DNA from: an uncultured Cohaesibacter sp.
GTDB taxonomy: Bacteria; Pseudomonadota; Alphaproteobacteria; Rhizobiales; Cohaesibacteraceae
DNA: 64,000 nucleotides
Assembly (NCBI RefSeq): GCF_963676485.1
Contig: NZ_OY781114.1
Span: forward strand, 2,682,501 to 2,746,500
Direction of reading: 5' to 3'
Made by a program: the position numbers and the translations under genes. The notes beneath the pieces were generated by a model. That model saw only the letters and a list, made by a program, of their open reading frames with translations, did no database searches and was not told where the DNA came from. This document shows positions 45,762 to 53,692 of the stretch, piece by piece (position 1 is the first letter of the stretch; every line of letters starts with the position of its first letter).

Positions 45762-47660
45762 ATGGCAGCTTACAAGGAAGTCTATGAGGGATGGAAGCAG
45801 AATCCGGAAGAATTCTGGGCGAATGCAGCCAAAAAAATCAGCTGGTACAAACCGGCTGACAAGATATTTGACGCAAATGAGGGGACCTACGGGCGCTGGT
45901 TCGCCGGTGCTGAATGCAACACCTGCTATAATGCGGTGGATCGTCATGTGAATGAAGGACATGGCCAGAGGGATGCGATCATTTATGATAGCCCCATTAC
46001 CGGCCACAAGGAGACCTACACCTATAACGATCTGAAAATGCAGACCCAGGCGTTGGCCGCGGTGTTGCTGGATAGTGGCGTGGAGAAGGGCGATCGGGTG
46101 ATCATCTATATGCCGATGATCCCTCAGGCCGTTATTGCTATGCTTGCCTGTGCGCGCATCGGTGCTGTGCATTCGGTGGTCTTTGGCGGGTTTGCCGCCA
46201 ATGAGTTGGCGACGCGCCTTAATGATGCCAAGCCGAAGGCGATCATCTCTGCTTCGTGCGGTGTCGAACCGAACCGTATCGTTGCCTATAAGCCATTGCT
46301 GGACGAGGCCATCGAATTGGCCACACACAAGCCCGAGAAATGCATTGTCTTCCAGCGCAAGGAACTGGTGTGCGATCTCATGGAAGGGCGTGATATCAAC
46401 TATCATGCCGCTATCGTTGAAGAAATCGAGCGCCATCGTGTGGTTGACTGTGTGCCGGTGTTGGCGACGGATCCGCTTTATATCCTTTATACTTCCGGCA
46501 CCACCGGCCAACCCAAGGGCGTTGTGCGCGATAATGGCGGGCATATGGTCGCCTTGCAGTGGAGCATGGAATATCTCTATGACATCAAGCCTGGGGAGGT
46601 CTTCTGGGCGGCATCCGATGTGGGCTGGGTGGTTGGCCATTCCTACATCGTCTATGCTCCGCTCATCTATGGGGCAACCACGGTGGTGTTTGAAGGCAAG
46701 CCGGTGGGAACGCCAGATGCTGGTACATTCTGGCGAGTGATCAACGAGCATAATGTGGTGGCCCTGTTCACCGCGCCAACTGCTTTCCGCGCCATCAAGA
46801 AGGAAGATCCGAACGGGGAGTTCATCAAGAAATATGATCTCTCGATGTTGCGCACTCTGTTCCTTGCGGGCGAACGGGCTGACCCTGATACGGTGCAATG
46901 GGCCGAGGATATGCTCAAAGTGCCCGTGATCGACCATTGGTGGCAGACCGAAACCGGCTGGGCGATTGCTGCCAATCCGGTGGGAATTGAGCTGATGCCG
47001 ATTATTCATGGCTCTCCGACCGTTGCCATGCCGGGCTATGATGTGCAGATCGTTGGCGCTGACGGGCATCCTGTGCCTGCCAACGAGATGGGCAATATCG
47101 TCATCAAGCTGCCGCTGGCGCCGGGTAACCTGCCGGGCTTATGGCATAATGACGCGCGCTTCAGATCCAGTTACCTGGATGAATTCCCCGGCTATTATCA
47201 GACCGGCGATGCAGGCTATATGGATGAGAATGGCTATCTCTATATCATGTCGCGCACCGATGACATCATCAATGTGGCAGGCCATCGCCTCTCGACAGGG
47301 GCCATGGAAGAGGTTCTGTCGGCTCATCCTGATGTGGCGGAGTGTGCTGTCATCGGCATTGCAGACAAGCTCAAGGGGCAGTTGCCTGCGGGCTTCGTTG
47401 TCTTGAAATCCGGTGTGGATCGTACGCCGATGGATATCGAGAAAGAACTCATCAAGCTGGTGCGCGAGAAGATCGGGCCGGTGGCAGCTTTCAAGATCGC
47501 CGTGACGGTGGATCGCTTGCCGAAAACCCGCTCTGGCAAGATCTTGCGTGGCACAATGCGCGCCATCGCCGACCATGAGGAATATAAGATGCCGGCAACC
47601 ATTGATGATCCGACCATCCTTAGCGAAATCGAAGATGCCCTGCGCGAGCACGGGATCTGA
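45762..47660 (+). CDS. prpE: Propionyl-CoA synthetase
   Basis: This 632-residue AMP-forming ligase of the acetyl/propionyl-CoA synthetase group has an N-terminal YKEVYEGWKQNPEEFWANAAKKISWYKPADKIFD, typical of PrpE, then ILYTSGTTGQPKGVVRDNGG near 245, the DVGWVVGHSYIVYAPL stretch, WWQTETGW near 392, and the C-terminal acylation-site Lys in PKTRSGKILRGTMR. It activates propionate (or acetate/acrylate) to CoA thioester. GGGAGGGG precedes the ATG. Monocistronic with a strong terminator; methylcitrate genes are not nearby. Confidence 0.92.
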   Translation: MAAYKEVYEGWKQNPEEFWANAAKKISWYKPADKIFDANEGTYGRWFAGAECNTCYNAVDRHVNEGHGQRDAIIYDSPITGHKETYTYNDLKMQTQALAAVLLDSGVEKGDRVIIYMPMIPQAVIAMLACARIGAVHSVVFGGFAANELATRLNDAKPKAIISASCGVEPNRIVAYKPLLDEAIELATHKPEKCIVFQRKELVCDLMEGRDINYHAAIVEEIERHRVVDCVPVLATDPLYILYTSGTTGQPKGVVRDNGGHMVALQWSMEYLYDIKPGEVFWAASDVGWVVGHSYIVYAPLIYGATTVVFEGKPVGTPDAGTFWRVINEHNVVALFTAPTAFRAIKKEDPNGEFIKKYDLSMLRTLFLAGERADPDTVQWAEDMLKVPVIDHWWQTETGWAIAANPVGIELMPIIHGSPTVAMPGYDVQIVGADGHPVPANEMGNIVIKLPLAPGNLPGLWHNDARFRSSYLDEFPGYYQTGDAGYMDENGYLYIMSRTDDIINVAGHRLSTGAMEEVLSAHPDVAECAVIGIADKLKGQLPAGFVVLKSGVDRTPMDIEKELIKLVREKIGPVAAFKIAVTVDRLPKTRSGKILRGTMRAIADHEEYKMPATIDDPTILSEIEDALREHGI

Positions 47661-47689
47661 TCGTTCTAGTCGAGAAAATCAAAGACACA

Positions 47690-47721
47690 AAAAAGGCCGG
47701 GTTTGTAACCCGGCCTTTTTG
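47690..47721. terminator. Bidirectional terminator between prpE and trcR
   Basis: AAAAAGGCCGGGTT and AACCCGGCCTTTTT form a perfect 14-bp stem with a 3-nt loop, serving both convergent genes. Confidence 0.93.
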
Positions 47722-47777
47722 AATTTTGCTCCTAGTCAGAAGCCGTCTTGCTCAAGAGTAGCACTGTCGTGTTGCTC

Positions 47778-48491
47778 TTATTCTTCGTCATCATCCTTGG
47801 ATGAGGGCTGGAATTTGGCAAAGACCGAGGCTGCATCCGGGATGCTTTCTTCGTCATCAGCAGGCTTCTGGGTGGGCTTGAAGTTGCCGAACGGATCAGC
47901 GGCAGGCGCCAGAGATTCTTCTGGTGACAACAGGGTCGGATCCTGCTGATATTCCTGCTGGGCAGGGGCATCGGCGGCAGACTTCTTCACTTCCAGATCA
48001 AGATCAAGCTGTTTACAAATGCCCAGAGTAACCGGGTCCATCGGCGTCAGCTGGCCGGAATTCCAATGGGTCCGGTTGCGGATGGCCTCAATGGTTGGCT
48101 TGGTGGTGCCGACAAGACGCACGATCTGCTGATCTTTCAGCTCTGGATGGTTGCGCACCAGCCAGAGAATGGCATTCGGTCGGTCCTGACGCTTGGATAC
48201 AGGCGTGTAGCGTGGGCCCCGGCGTTTGGGCTCGGGCACGGTTACCTTTGGCGGAGCCAGCTTTAGCCGATATCTTGACTCATTCTGAGCTCTCTCGATT
48301 TCTTCGCGGGTCAGCTGACCCGTCATGATGGGGTCCATGCCCTTGATACCCTGGGCGGCCTCTCCATCTGCTATCGCTTTCACTTCCAGTGGATGCAATT
48401 TGCAGAAAGCAGCAATCTGATCGAAAGACAACGCCGTGTTATCGACCAGCCAAACTGCGGTTGCCTTCGGCATCAATGGTGCATTCGACAT
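47778..48491 (-). CDS. trcR: Cell-cycle transcriptional regulator TrcR (DUF1013)
   Basis: The 237-residue protein has the DUF1013 pattern: MPKATAVWLVDNTALSFDQIAAFCKLHPLEVKAIADGE at the N terminus, a central RRGPRYTPVSKRQDRPNAILWLVRNHPELKDQQIVRLVGTTKPTIEAIRNRTHWN with helix-turn-helix character, and an acidic disordered tail ending in DDDEE. TrcR is an alphaproteobacterial DNA-binding regulator linked to cell-cycle transcription. GAGGATG precedes the ATG. With rcdA it is one of two cell-cycle genes within 5 kb. Confidence 0.92.
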   Translation of the reverse strand: MSNAPLMPKATAVWLVDNTALSFDQIAAFCKLHPLEVKAIADGEAAQGIKGMDPIMTGQLTREEIERAQNESRYRLKLAPPKVTVPEPKRRGPRYTPVSKRQDRPNAILWLVRNHPELKDQQIVRLVGTTKPTIEAIRNRTHWNSGQLTPMDPVTLGICKQLDLDLEVKKSAADAPAQQEYQQDPTLLSPEESLAPAADPFGNFKPTQKPADDEESIPDAASVFAKFQPSSKDDDEE

Positions 48492-48602
48492 GGTACATCC
48501 TCATTGTAGCTTGACCGGGAATATCCTTCCAGATCAGCCTCTCAAGATTCGTTAAAATTGACAGGGAATAAAACAAGTATACTTACATTGAGACCAATGC
48601 GC

Positions 48603-48641
48603 AAACAAGAAAACGTCCCTAAGGGAGGCTTAGGGACGTTT
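48603..48641 (-). terminator. Terminator of the TadG-like gene
   Basis: On the minus strand AAACGTCCCTAAG and CTTAGGGACGTTT form a 13-bp stem with a 5-nt loop, followed by TCTTGTTTG. It lies about 30 nt after the stop. Confidence 0.85.
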
Positions 48642-48670
48642 GGGTTGGTTTTTACCCTCATTTCTCTTCG

Positions 48671-50326
48671 CTATTCAACGAGTCGGAGGTTACTCAACTC
48701 GGATGCGATATTCTGGAACACGGTGGTTAACTCGGTGGCATTGTTCACGCTTTTGTACCATTCATCCTTGCTGGCGCAGCTTTTGAGCATGTTCGCTGTC
48801 GAGATTGAGGGAGAGCCGAAGTAGATTGTGAAGATCTTTATCTTCCGGTTCTTGTCTGCAATGGCGTCCTTGGCTGCCTGGCAGGCTTCGGTGGTGCGTT
48901 TGTCCATTTCCGCCACAATTGAGGAGGAGCCGGAAATGCGACGGTCCTTAGACCAGCCATAGGCGTGATATCTGTTGGTGTAATATGTATTGTTGCCGTC
49001 CGTCATGATGATTAGCGCCTTGATATTGTCCTTGTCATCATAACCTCGGCCTTGGGTGTAAGGCGCTTGAGGCGATAGTAGGCGCAATCCCCAAATGGTG
49101 CCCATATGGATGTTGGTTGCCCCATTGGCGCGCATGGTGGAGATTTGGCGCTTAATGGCATCCGTGTCATGGGTCAACGGCATGATCCGCGGCATGTCGC
49201 ACGCATAGTTGGGGCTATAGTAAGTACCGTAATAGTAGGGCTTCTTGATCATCTGCTTGAAATAATAGCCAAAGGCCTTTCTCTCAGCATAAGTCTGGTT
49301 CCAGGCGAAGTCCTCGCGCGGCAAATAGGATACATCATTGTTCCAATCGTATTTGGTGCCGTTGCTTTTCTCATTTTTGTCCGGATAGAAGAAGGGAACA
49401 AAGTAGCTATCCGGCTCATTCTGGTTCGGTGTTGTGTCTTTGATATCGAGCGGGTGGGGGCGCGCTTCCACACAACCTTCCCATTTGAGCGGTTGACGTG
49501 TGTAGGGATCTTTGAGAGTAGCGAACAGTGCCAAGCGGTTGGATTCTTCGGGATGGTTGTAGCTATTGATCGAAGAGACACCCTTCTGATCGATCCATTG
49601 GACTTCGTTCCAACCCTTGCCATCAAGGCCATCTGTGAGGCGCACCAACTGGGTAAAGGGAACCAACCCGAAGCTCAGGGATTCTTCATCCTGTTTTTTC
49701 TTGTCAAGAATATTGATCAGGTCGGTGGAGGCGTCTCTCAGGGCGGCAATTCGGGTCTTGGAGCCTGCGTAGCTGCCCATGGAACCCGAGTTGTCCAGCA
49801 CCATGACAACTTCGAGGGTCTTGTTGCCTGCAACCGATTTCGACGTAATCGAGAAATCGATAGTGTCTATGTGAGCGAATTTCATCAGGGTCATTTCTGT
49901 TGAGCCTGATGCCCACACCTGCAGGGAGGTGGATTTGGAGGAGGATGGTGTTTGGATGTCGACCTTGTCGATGGTGATATGGCTATCTTTGGGACCGTTG
50001 GCGGCAATATAAGCCGAGATTAAGTCGGTGATTTGGCTATCACTCATCGGGCCGCCAATTTGCTTGACGGCAGCAAGGGTGGCTGCGTCCAGAGCATCTT
50101 GAGCTTCAGAGCGAGCCAAAGCGGCGCGCGCATAATCAATGGCAGCGCCAAGCATCATCATGATGGGGAGAAGAGCCAAGACGAAAATGATGGCAATCGC
50201 ACCACTCTGATCGCGCCTGAAAGAGCGCTTTGCGGCTTCCTCCTTGTCCCGTCTGCTTGATGAAGAGGTGGCAGTAAACTGCGAGCCGAGATGGCAGCGA
50301 GAAATGATGCGCGCAAAAATATGCAT
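48671..50326 (-). CDS. TadG-like von Willebrand factor A domain protein
   Basis: This 551-residue protein has an N-terminal TadE/G-like membrane segment (FRRDQSGAIAIIFVLALLPIMMMLGAAIDYARA, about 35-70) that also resembles a prepilin-type signal. The rest is largely extracytoplasmic. A vWA domain begins near residue 170 (LEVVMVLDNSGSMG, the DxSxS metal-ion-dependent adhesion site). It continues with a large Tyr/Asn/Asp-rich insert (about 280-380) and closes with ALIIMTDGNNTYYT and FTIYFG. TadG proteins accompany Flp-pilus assembly loci, but no other tad gene is in the window, so this is an orphan. A terminator follows it. Confidence 0.85.
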   Translation of the reverse strand: MHIFARIISRCHLGSQFTATSSSSRRDKEEAAKRSFRRDQSGAIAIIFVLALLPIMMMLGAAIDYARAALARSEAQDALDAATLAAVKQIGGPMSDSQITDLISAYIAANGPKDSHITIDKVDIQTPSSSKSTSLQVWASGSTEMTLMKFAHIDTIDFSITSKSVAGNKTLEVVMVLDNSGSMGSYAGSKTRIAALRDASTDLINILDKKKQDEESLSFGLVPFTQLVRLTDGLDGKGWNEVQWIDQKGVSSINSYNHPEESNRLALFATLKDPYTRQPLKWEGCVEARPHPLDIKDTTPNQNEPDSYFVPFFYPDKNEKSNGTKYDWNNDVSYLPREDFAWNQTYAERKAFGYYFKQMIKKPYYYGTYYSPNYACDMPRIMPLTHDTDAIKRQISTMRANGATNIHMGTIWGLRLLSPQAPYTQGRGYDDKDNIKALIIMTDGNNTYYTNRYHAYGWSKDRRISGSSSIVAEMDKRTTEACQAAKDAIADKNRKIKIFTIYFGSPSISTANMLKSCASKDEWYKSVNNATELTTVFQNIASELSNLRLVE

Positions 50327-50471
50327 GGCCTATCCTGTATGGGCACTCCCCCGAATGCCCTTTGGAAAAATCGCTTCTTACTAAACCGGACAGGACTTAC
50401 CAATTTATTGCAAATTGATCGCAATGGCTGGCGCGGTGACGTCTTCCTTTATTTAACGTGAATAAAAGCTT

Positions 50472-50511
50472 AAAAAGAGAGCCCTCACCACGACATGATG
50501 GTGATGAGGGC
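50472..50511 (-). terminator. Terminator of the quinone oxidoreductase gene
   Basis: On the minus strand GCCCTCATCACC and GGTGAGGGC form an imperfect stem, followed by TCTCTTTTTAAG. Confidence 0.75.
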
Positions 50512-50544
50512 ATGATCTCTGGGTGGAAAACGAGGAGCGGCCCG

Positions 50545-51540
50545 TTACAATTCCAGCATGATCTTGCCGATATGGCTTGAGCTTTCCATCAATTCGTGCG
50601 CCTTGGCGGCCTCTTCGAAGGGGAAGCGTTTGTAGATCTGCGGTTTGACCAGACCACATGAGAGCAATTGCCAGACCTCCATGCGCAGGTCTTTGGCGAT
50701 CTCTGCCTTGACGGCATCAGAGCGTGCCCGAAGGGTCGATCCGGTGTGGATGAGGCGCTTCATCATCAGGCGGCGGAAGTCTGCTTCGACGACCCCGCCA
50801 TTGAGGAATGCGATCTGGACGATGCGTCCTTCTTCTGCCGCGATGACATAGTTCTTGGAGATATAATCACCGCCGACCATGTCTAGAATGACATTCACAC
50901 CCTTGCGGTTGGTCCAGTTTTTGATCTCGGAGACGAAATCCTGCGTCTTGTAGTTGATTGCGAGATCGGCGCCCAGATCGAGGCAGGCCTGACATTTCTC
51001 TTCGCTGCCAGCTGTCACGGCAACCTTGGCACCAAAGGCCTTGCCAAGCTGAACAGCGGTAAGGCCGATGCCTGACGAGCCGCCATGCACCAGCAGGGTC
51101 TCTTCTGCGCGCAGCTTGCCGCGCTGGAAGACATTGTGCCAGACGGTGAAAATATTCTCGGGCATGCTGGCCGCTTCCGTGAAGCTCCAGCCCTTGGGGA
51201 TTTCCAGAGCACTGCCTGTGTGGGCGAGGCAATATTCCGCATAGCCCCCGCCGGAGACCAGTGCGGTGGCTGTATCGCCCACTTTCCAGTCCTTGACATT
51301 GGCGCCTACTTTCACGATTTCCCCTGCGACCTCCAGTCCCAGAATGTCTGAGGCACCCGGAGGTGGCGGATAGTTGCCCGCCCTCTGGATGCAGTCTGGA
51401 CGGTTCACACCGGCAGCCTTGACCTTGATCAGTATTTGGTCGTCTGCTGGGGTGGGGACGGGGCGGGTGATGACTTGGAGTTTTTCAGGTCCTCCCGGCT
51501 CAGAGGCGATGATGGCTTTCATTTCCGTTGCGTCCTGCAT
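50545..51540 (-). CDS. NAD(P)H quinone oxidoreductase, PIG3/zinc-less MDR family
   Basis: The product (331 residues from ATG 51540, with AGGA 6 nt upstream) is a medium-chain dehydrogenase/reductase without zinc ligands. Landmarks are VKAAGVNRPDCIQRAGNYPPPPGASDILGLEVAGEI near residue 40, the Rossmann motif LLVHGGSSGIGLTAVQLGKAFGAKVAVTAGS near 140, and GSTLRARSDAVKAEI near 270, which mark the PIG3 (TP53I3-like) quinone oxidoreductase group. It reduces quinones using NADPH. Two ATGs further upstream are possible but not better supported. Confidence 0.92.
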   Translation of the reverse strand: MQDATEMKAIIASEPGGPEKLQVITRPVPTPADDQILIKVKAAGVNRPDCIQRAGNYPPPPGASDILGLEVAGEIVKVGANVKDWKVGDTATALVSGGGYAEYCLAHTGSALEIPKGWSFTEAASMPENIFTVWHNVFQRGKLRAEETLLVHGGSSGIGLTAVQLGKAFGAKVAVTAGSEEKCQACLDLGADLAINYKTQDFVSEIKNWTNRKGVNVILDMVGGDYISKNYVIAAEEGRIVQIAFLNGGVVEADFRRLMMKRLIHTGSTLRARSDAVKAEIAKDLRMEVWQLLSCGLVKPQIYKRFPFEEAAKAHELMESSSHIGKIMLEL

Positions 51541-51787
51541 GATCATTCCTGACTGACTGGAGTTTTGTGACATTGTGTCATTTCTAGCGGATATTCTTTA
51601 TCTAGGAAATGCACTCAATGGCTTAAAGGCATTGAGCTTGAGGGCTGGTCTAATGGAGAGGGTGGATGTAGTATTCGTAGTATATATTTTTATTCGTATT
51701 TTATTTTATAATAATATTTGGATGAAATTTTGTCTGGTTGTGATTAAATTGTTTTTCTATTTAATTTATTAAAGGAAAAAAGTTTGG

Positions 51788-51811
51788 TTAACTAAAAATT
51801 AAGCATTATAT
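51788..51811 (+). promoter_or_regulatory. Candidate promoter with CtrA-type TTAA-N7-TTAA box
   Basis: TTAA (51788-51791), ctaaaaa, TTAA (51799-51802) has the exact spacing of a CtrA recognition site. It overlaps a possible -35 TTGGTT (51784-51789), with a -10 TTATAT at 51806-51811 (16-bp spacer), as in CtrA-activated promoters. Transcription would start near 51819. The whole area is AT-rich, so this is a prediction. Confidence 0.45.
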
Positions 51812-51818
51812 GCGTAAA

Positions 51819-51917
51819 TAATATTGTCCATCATTTATGGATTTCGAGTGGCTCCTGTCACTCTGTTTGACGCCTCCCTGTTAACTCCTGAGAGCCGCTC
51901 TTGCGGCTCTTTTTTTC
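51819..51917 (+). ncRNA. Candidate trans-acting small RNA with anti-Shine-Dalgarno motifs
   Basis: This transcript of about 100 nt is predicted in an 834-bp gap with no ORF of quality. It ends in a strong intrinsic terminator (AGAGCCGC 51891-51898 / GCGGCTCT 51903-51910, then seven T) that has no upstream gene on this strand to terminate. Upstream of the terminator are hairpin 1, TCCAT/ATGGA (51827-51841), and hairpin 2, GAGTG/CACTC (51846-51863), whose loop contains CTCCT. Single-stranded CCTCCC (51873-51878) and CTCCT (51885-51889) follow. Three anti-SD stretches, one looped, plus a U-tailed terminator is the design of Hfq-dependent sRNAs such as the alphaproteobacterial ar14 family; homology to that family is not claimed. 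Confidence 0.6.
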
Positions 51918-52374
51918 GCTGACTAGGTTTTATCAACCGGTATTCAGGTAATACATGACGCGTCGCTCTCCTCGCTTTCCAGGCTTTGGCAATTATGCAT
52001 TAGTAAATTTTTAACCATATGAATTAGCTGTTATTTTCTTACCGTCGGCTTTTGCTGAGATCGTGTAGAATCACGACTGTCTCATAATGGAGCTGCCTGT
52101 GTCTTGTTTTGGTGATTGCCTTGCGTGACCGGTCGGGTGGCATGCTTTGATGCAATCGGCGGGAATCGTTGGCTCCACGAGATCGTTTCTGTTAAAGTCA
52201 GCATGTTACCTGACCAAATTGGCTTGTTTTGTGCGGTCTGGGCATCTGTCAAGATTGCATTATGTCGATGGCATGGTTTGTGCTTGTTATTCTGCGAAAT
52301 GACAATTTGGTGTAATGTCTGTTTGAATTTGACACATCGGACATGGTAGGCAAGACCAGGCATTTGGAGGTCAC
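51918..52374 (+). other. Upstream region of rcdA, no gene found
   Basis: This gap has a half-site-like TTAACCAT near 52012 (CtrA sites often read TTAACCAT), a GANTC methylation motif near 52070 within TCGTG/CACGA, and TTGACA at 52329-52334. None forms a complete promoter I can defend. No ORF is convincing. Confidence 0.35.
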
Positions 52375-52923
52375 ATGAACGACAAGCGTAAGCAAACGAA
52401 TATTTCTGCTCCGGTTTCCTTTGGGGCAAAGCTTGCAGATTCCGATAGTTTTAAAACCCTGTTTCGGGATGGTATGGCGCTGGTGGAAGAAGCTGCCGAC
52501 TATCTGGACGGGGAAGGGCGCGCCGAGGCAAAGAGTTTGCCGCGGGTTGCTTCTCTTGCCTATGCTACCGAATCCATGCGGCTCACAACGCGCCTGATGC
52601 AGATGGCATCATGGTTGCTTCTGCAGCGGGCTGTAAATGAAGGCGAAATGTCGCTGGAGCAAGCCGGTCAGGAAAAGAACAAGGTGCGCCTGCATGGGCT
52701 TTCTTCTTCCAAGGATAGCCCGGGATGGGATGAACTGCCGCCGCGTCTGCGTGATCTGATCGAACAATCCATGCATATGCAGAAGCGCATCCGTCATCTG
52801 GATGAGGTTATCTATTCCAAACGCAATGCTGAAGAAACGAGAGAAGAAACCGTGCAGGCCAATCCTGTCGGTGACCAGATCGGCATGATCGCGAATGCCT
52901 TCGCAGCAAGAGCCGCCGAATAG
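52375..52923 (+). CDS. rcdA: RcdA, adaptor for CtrA degradation (DUF1465)
   Basis: This 182-residue helical protein matches the RcdA/DUF1465 family: FGAKLADSDSFKTLFRDGMALVEEAADYLDGEGRAEAKSLPR, then LAYATESMRLTTRLMQMASWLLLQRAVNEGEMS, and LPPRLRDLIEQSMHMQKRIRHLDEVIY, with a disordered tail. In Caulobacter RcdA works with CpdR and PopA to deliver CtrA and other substrates to ClpXP. GGAGG lies 5 nt before the ATG; a perfect terminator follows. It is 0.45 kb downstream of the candidate small RNA. Confidence 0.93.
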   Translation: MNDKRKQTNISAPVSFGAKLADSDSFKTLFRDGMALVEEAADYLDGEGRAEAKSLPRVASLAYATESMRLTTRLMQMASWLLLQRAVNEGEMSLEQAGQEKNKVRLHGLSSSKDSPGWDELPPRLRDLIEQSMHMQKRIRHLDEVIYSKRNAEETREETVQANPVGDQIGMIANAFAARAAE

Positions 52924-52950
52924 GCGTTCCATAGAAATTGATGAAAAGCC

Positions 52951-52980
52951 AAAAGGGGTGTCAGATTGACACCCCTTTTG
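52951..52980 (+). terminator. Terminator of rcdA
   Basis: AAAAGGGGTGTCA and TGACACCCCTTTT form a perfect 13-bp stem with a GAT loop. Confidence 0.93.
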
Positions 52981-53069
52981 TTTTGAAGCGAGACAGTGCT
53001 CCCTTTTGGTTTTTCAAAGACCCGTACATGGGGAAGAACTGCCTCATGAGAAACGTGGGCTCATAACGC

Positions 53070-53106
53070 AAAAAGAAAACCCGATGTCGGACGACATCGG
53101 GTTTTC
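53070..53106 (-). terminator. Terminator of rpmE
   Basis: On the minus strand GAAAACCCGATGTC and GACATCGGGTTTTC form a 14-bp stem with a 4-nt loop and a TTTTT tail. It lies about 30 nt after the rpmE stop. Confidence 0.9.
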
Positions 53107-53134
53107 AAATGCACAACAAATGCGGCTAGGGGGC

Positions 53135-53359
53135 TTAGGCGCCCAGGAAGCCTGCGAATTTGTCTTTGAAGCGGGAAACGCGGCCACCACGGTCCAGCAG
53201 CTGGTTGCTAGAGCCAGTCCAAGCCGGATGAGAGGTTGGATCAATGTCCAGGTTCAGGGTATCCCCTTCGGAACCATAAGTGGAGCGGGTCATGAATTCG
53301 GTGCCATCGGTCATGACAACTTTGATCGTGTGGTATTCAGGATGGATATCTTTTTTCAT
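53135..53359 (-). CDS. rpmE: 50S ribosomal protein L31
   Basis: The 74-residue product begins [22 protein letters not shown] and has the family [16 protein letters not shown] and [12 protein letters not shown]. It lacks the four zinc cysteines (C- type): where Cys would be there is Met/Ser. AAGGA precedes ATG 53359; the frame open to 53467 upstream is not translated as L31. Monocistronic. Confidence 0.96.
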   Translation of the reverse strand: MKKDIHPEYHTIKVVMTDGTEFMTRSTYGSEGDTLNLDIDPTSHPAWTGSSNQLLDRGGRVSRFKDKFAGFLGA

Positions 53360-53692
53360 CGTCAGGACGTCCTTAGGGTCAACCGGCCTGCAACAGGATC
53401 GCATCCTTTTGCCTGCGGCCAATCTGAATTGAGGTTCGGAATATGCCTGGCTGAAAACGGCCACCATATTCTAAGCTTCCGGTATGACACGGCCACATGG
53501 GCTTAGCGATCAAGCGGAACCAAAAAGCTAGGCTGCGGGCGGGCTAGCCACACAGCCATCAAAATAATTTGCGTTCGTATACCGCAGTGCGTTGAGTTAT
53601 ACAAGCCTGTTCCCTACTTTGAGGGTGAAAAAAGCTTATTCGTTACTCGATTTCCAGCATCTTGCATGCATTTCTTTTACTGGAGCGCCTTT

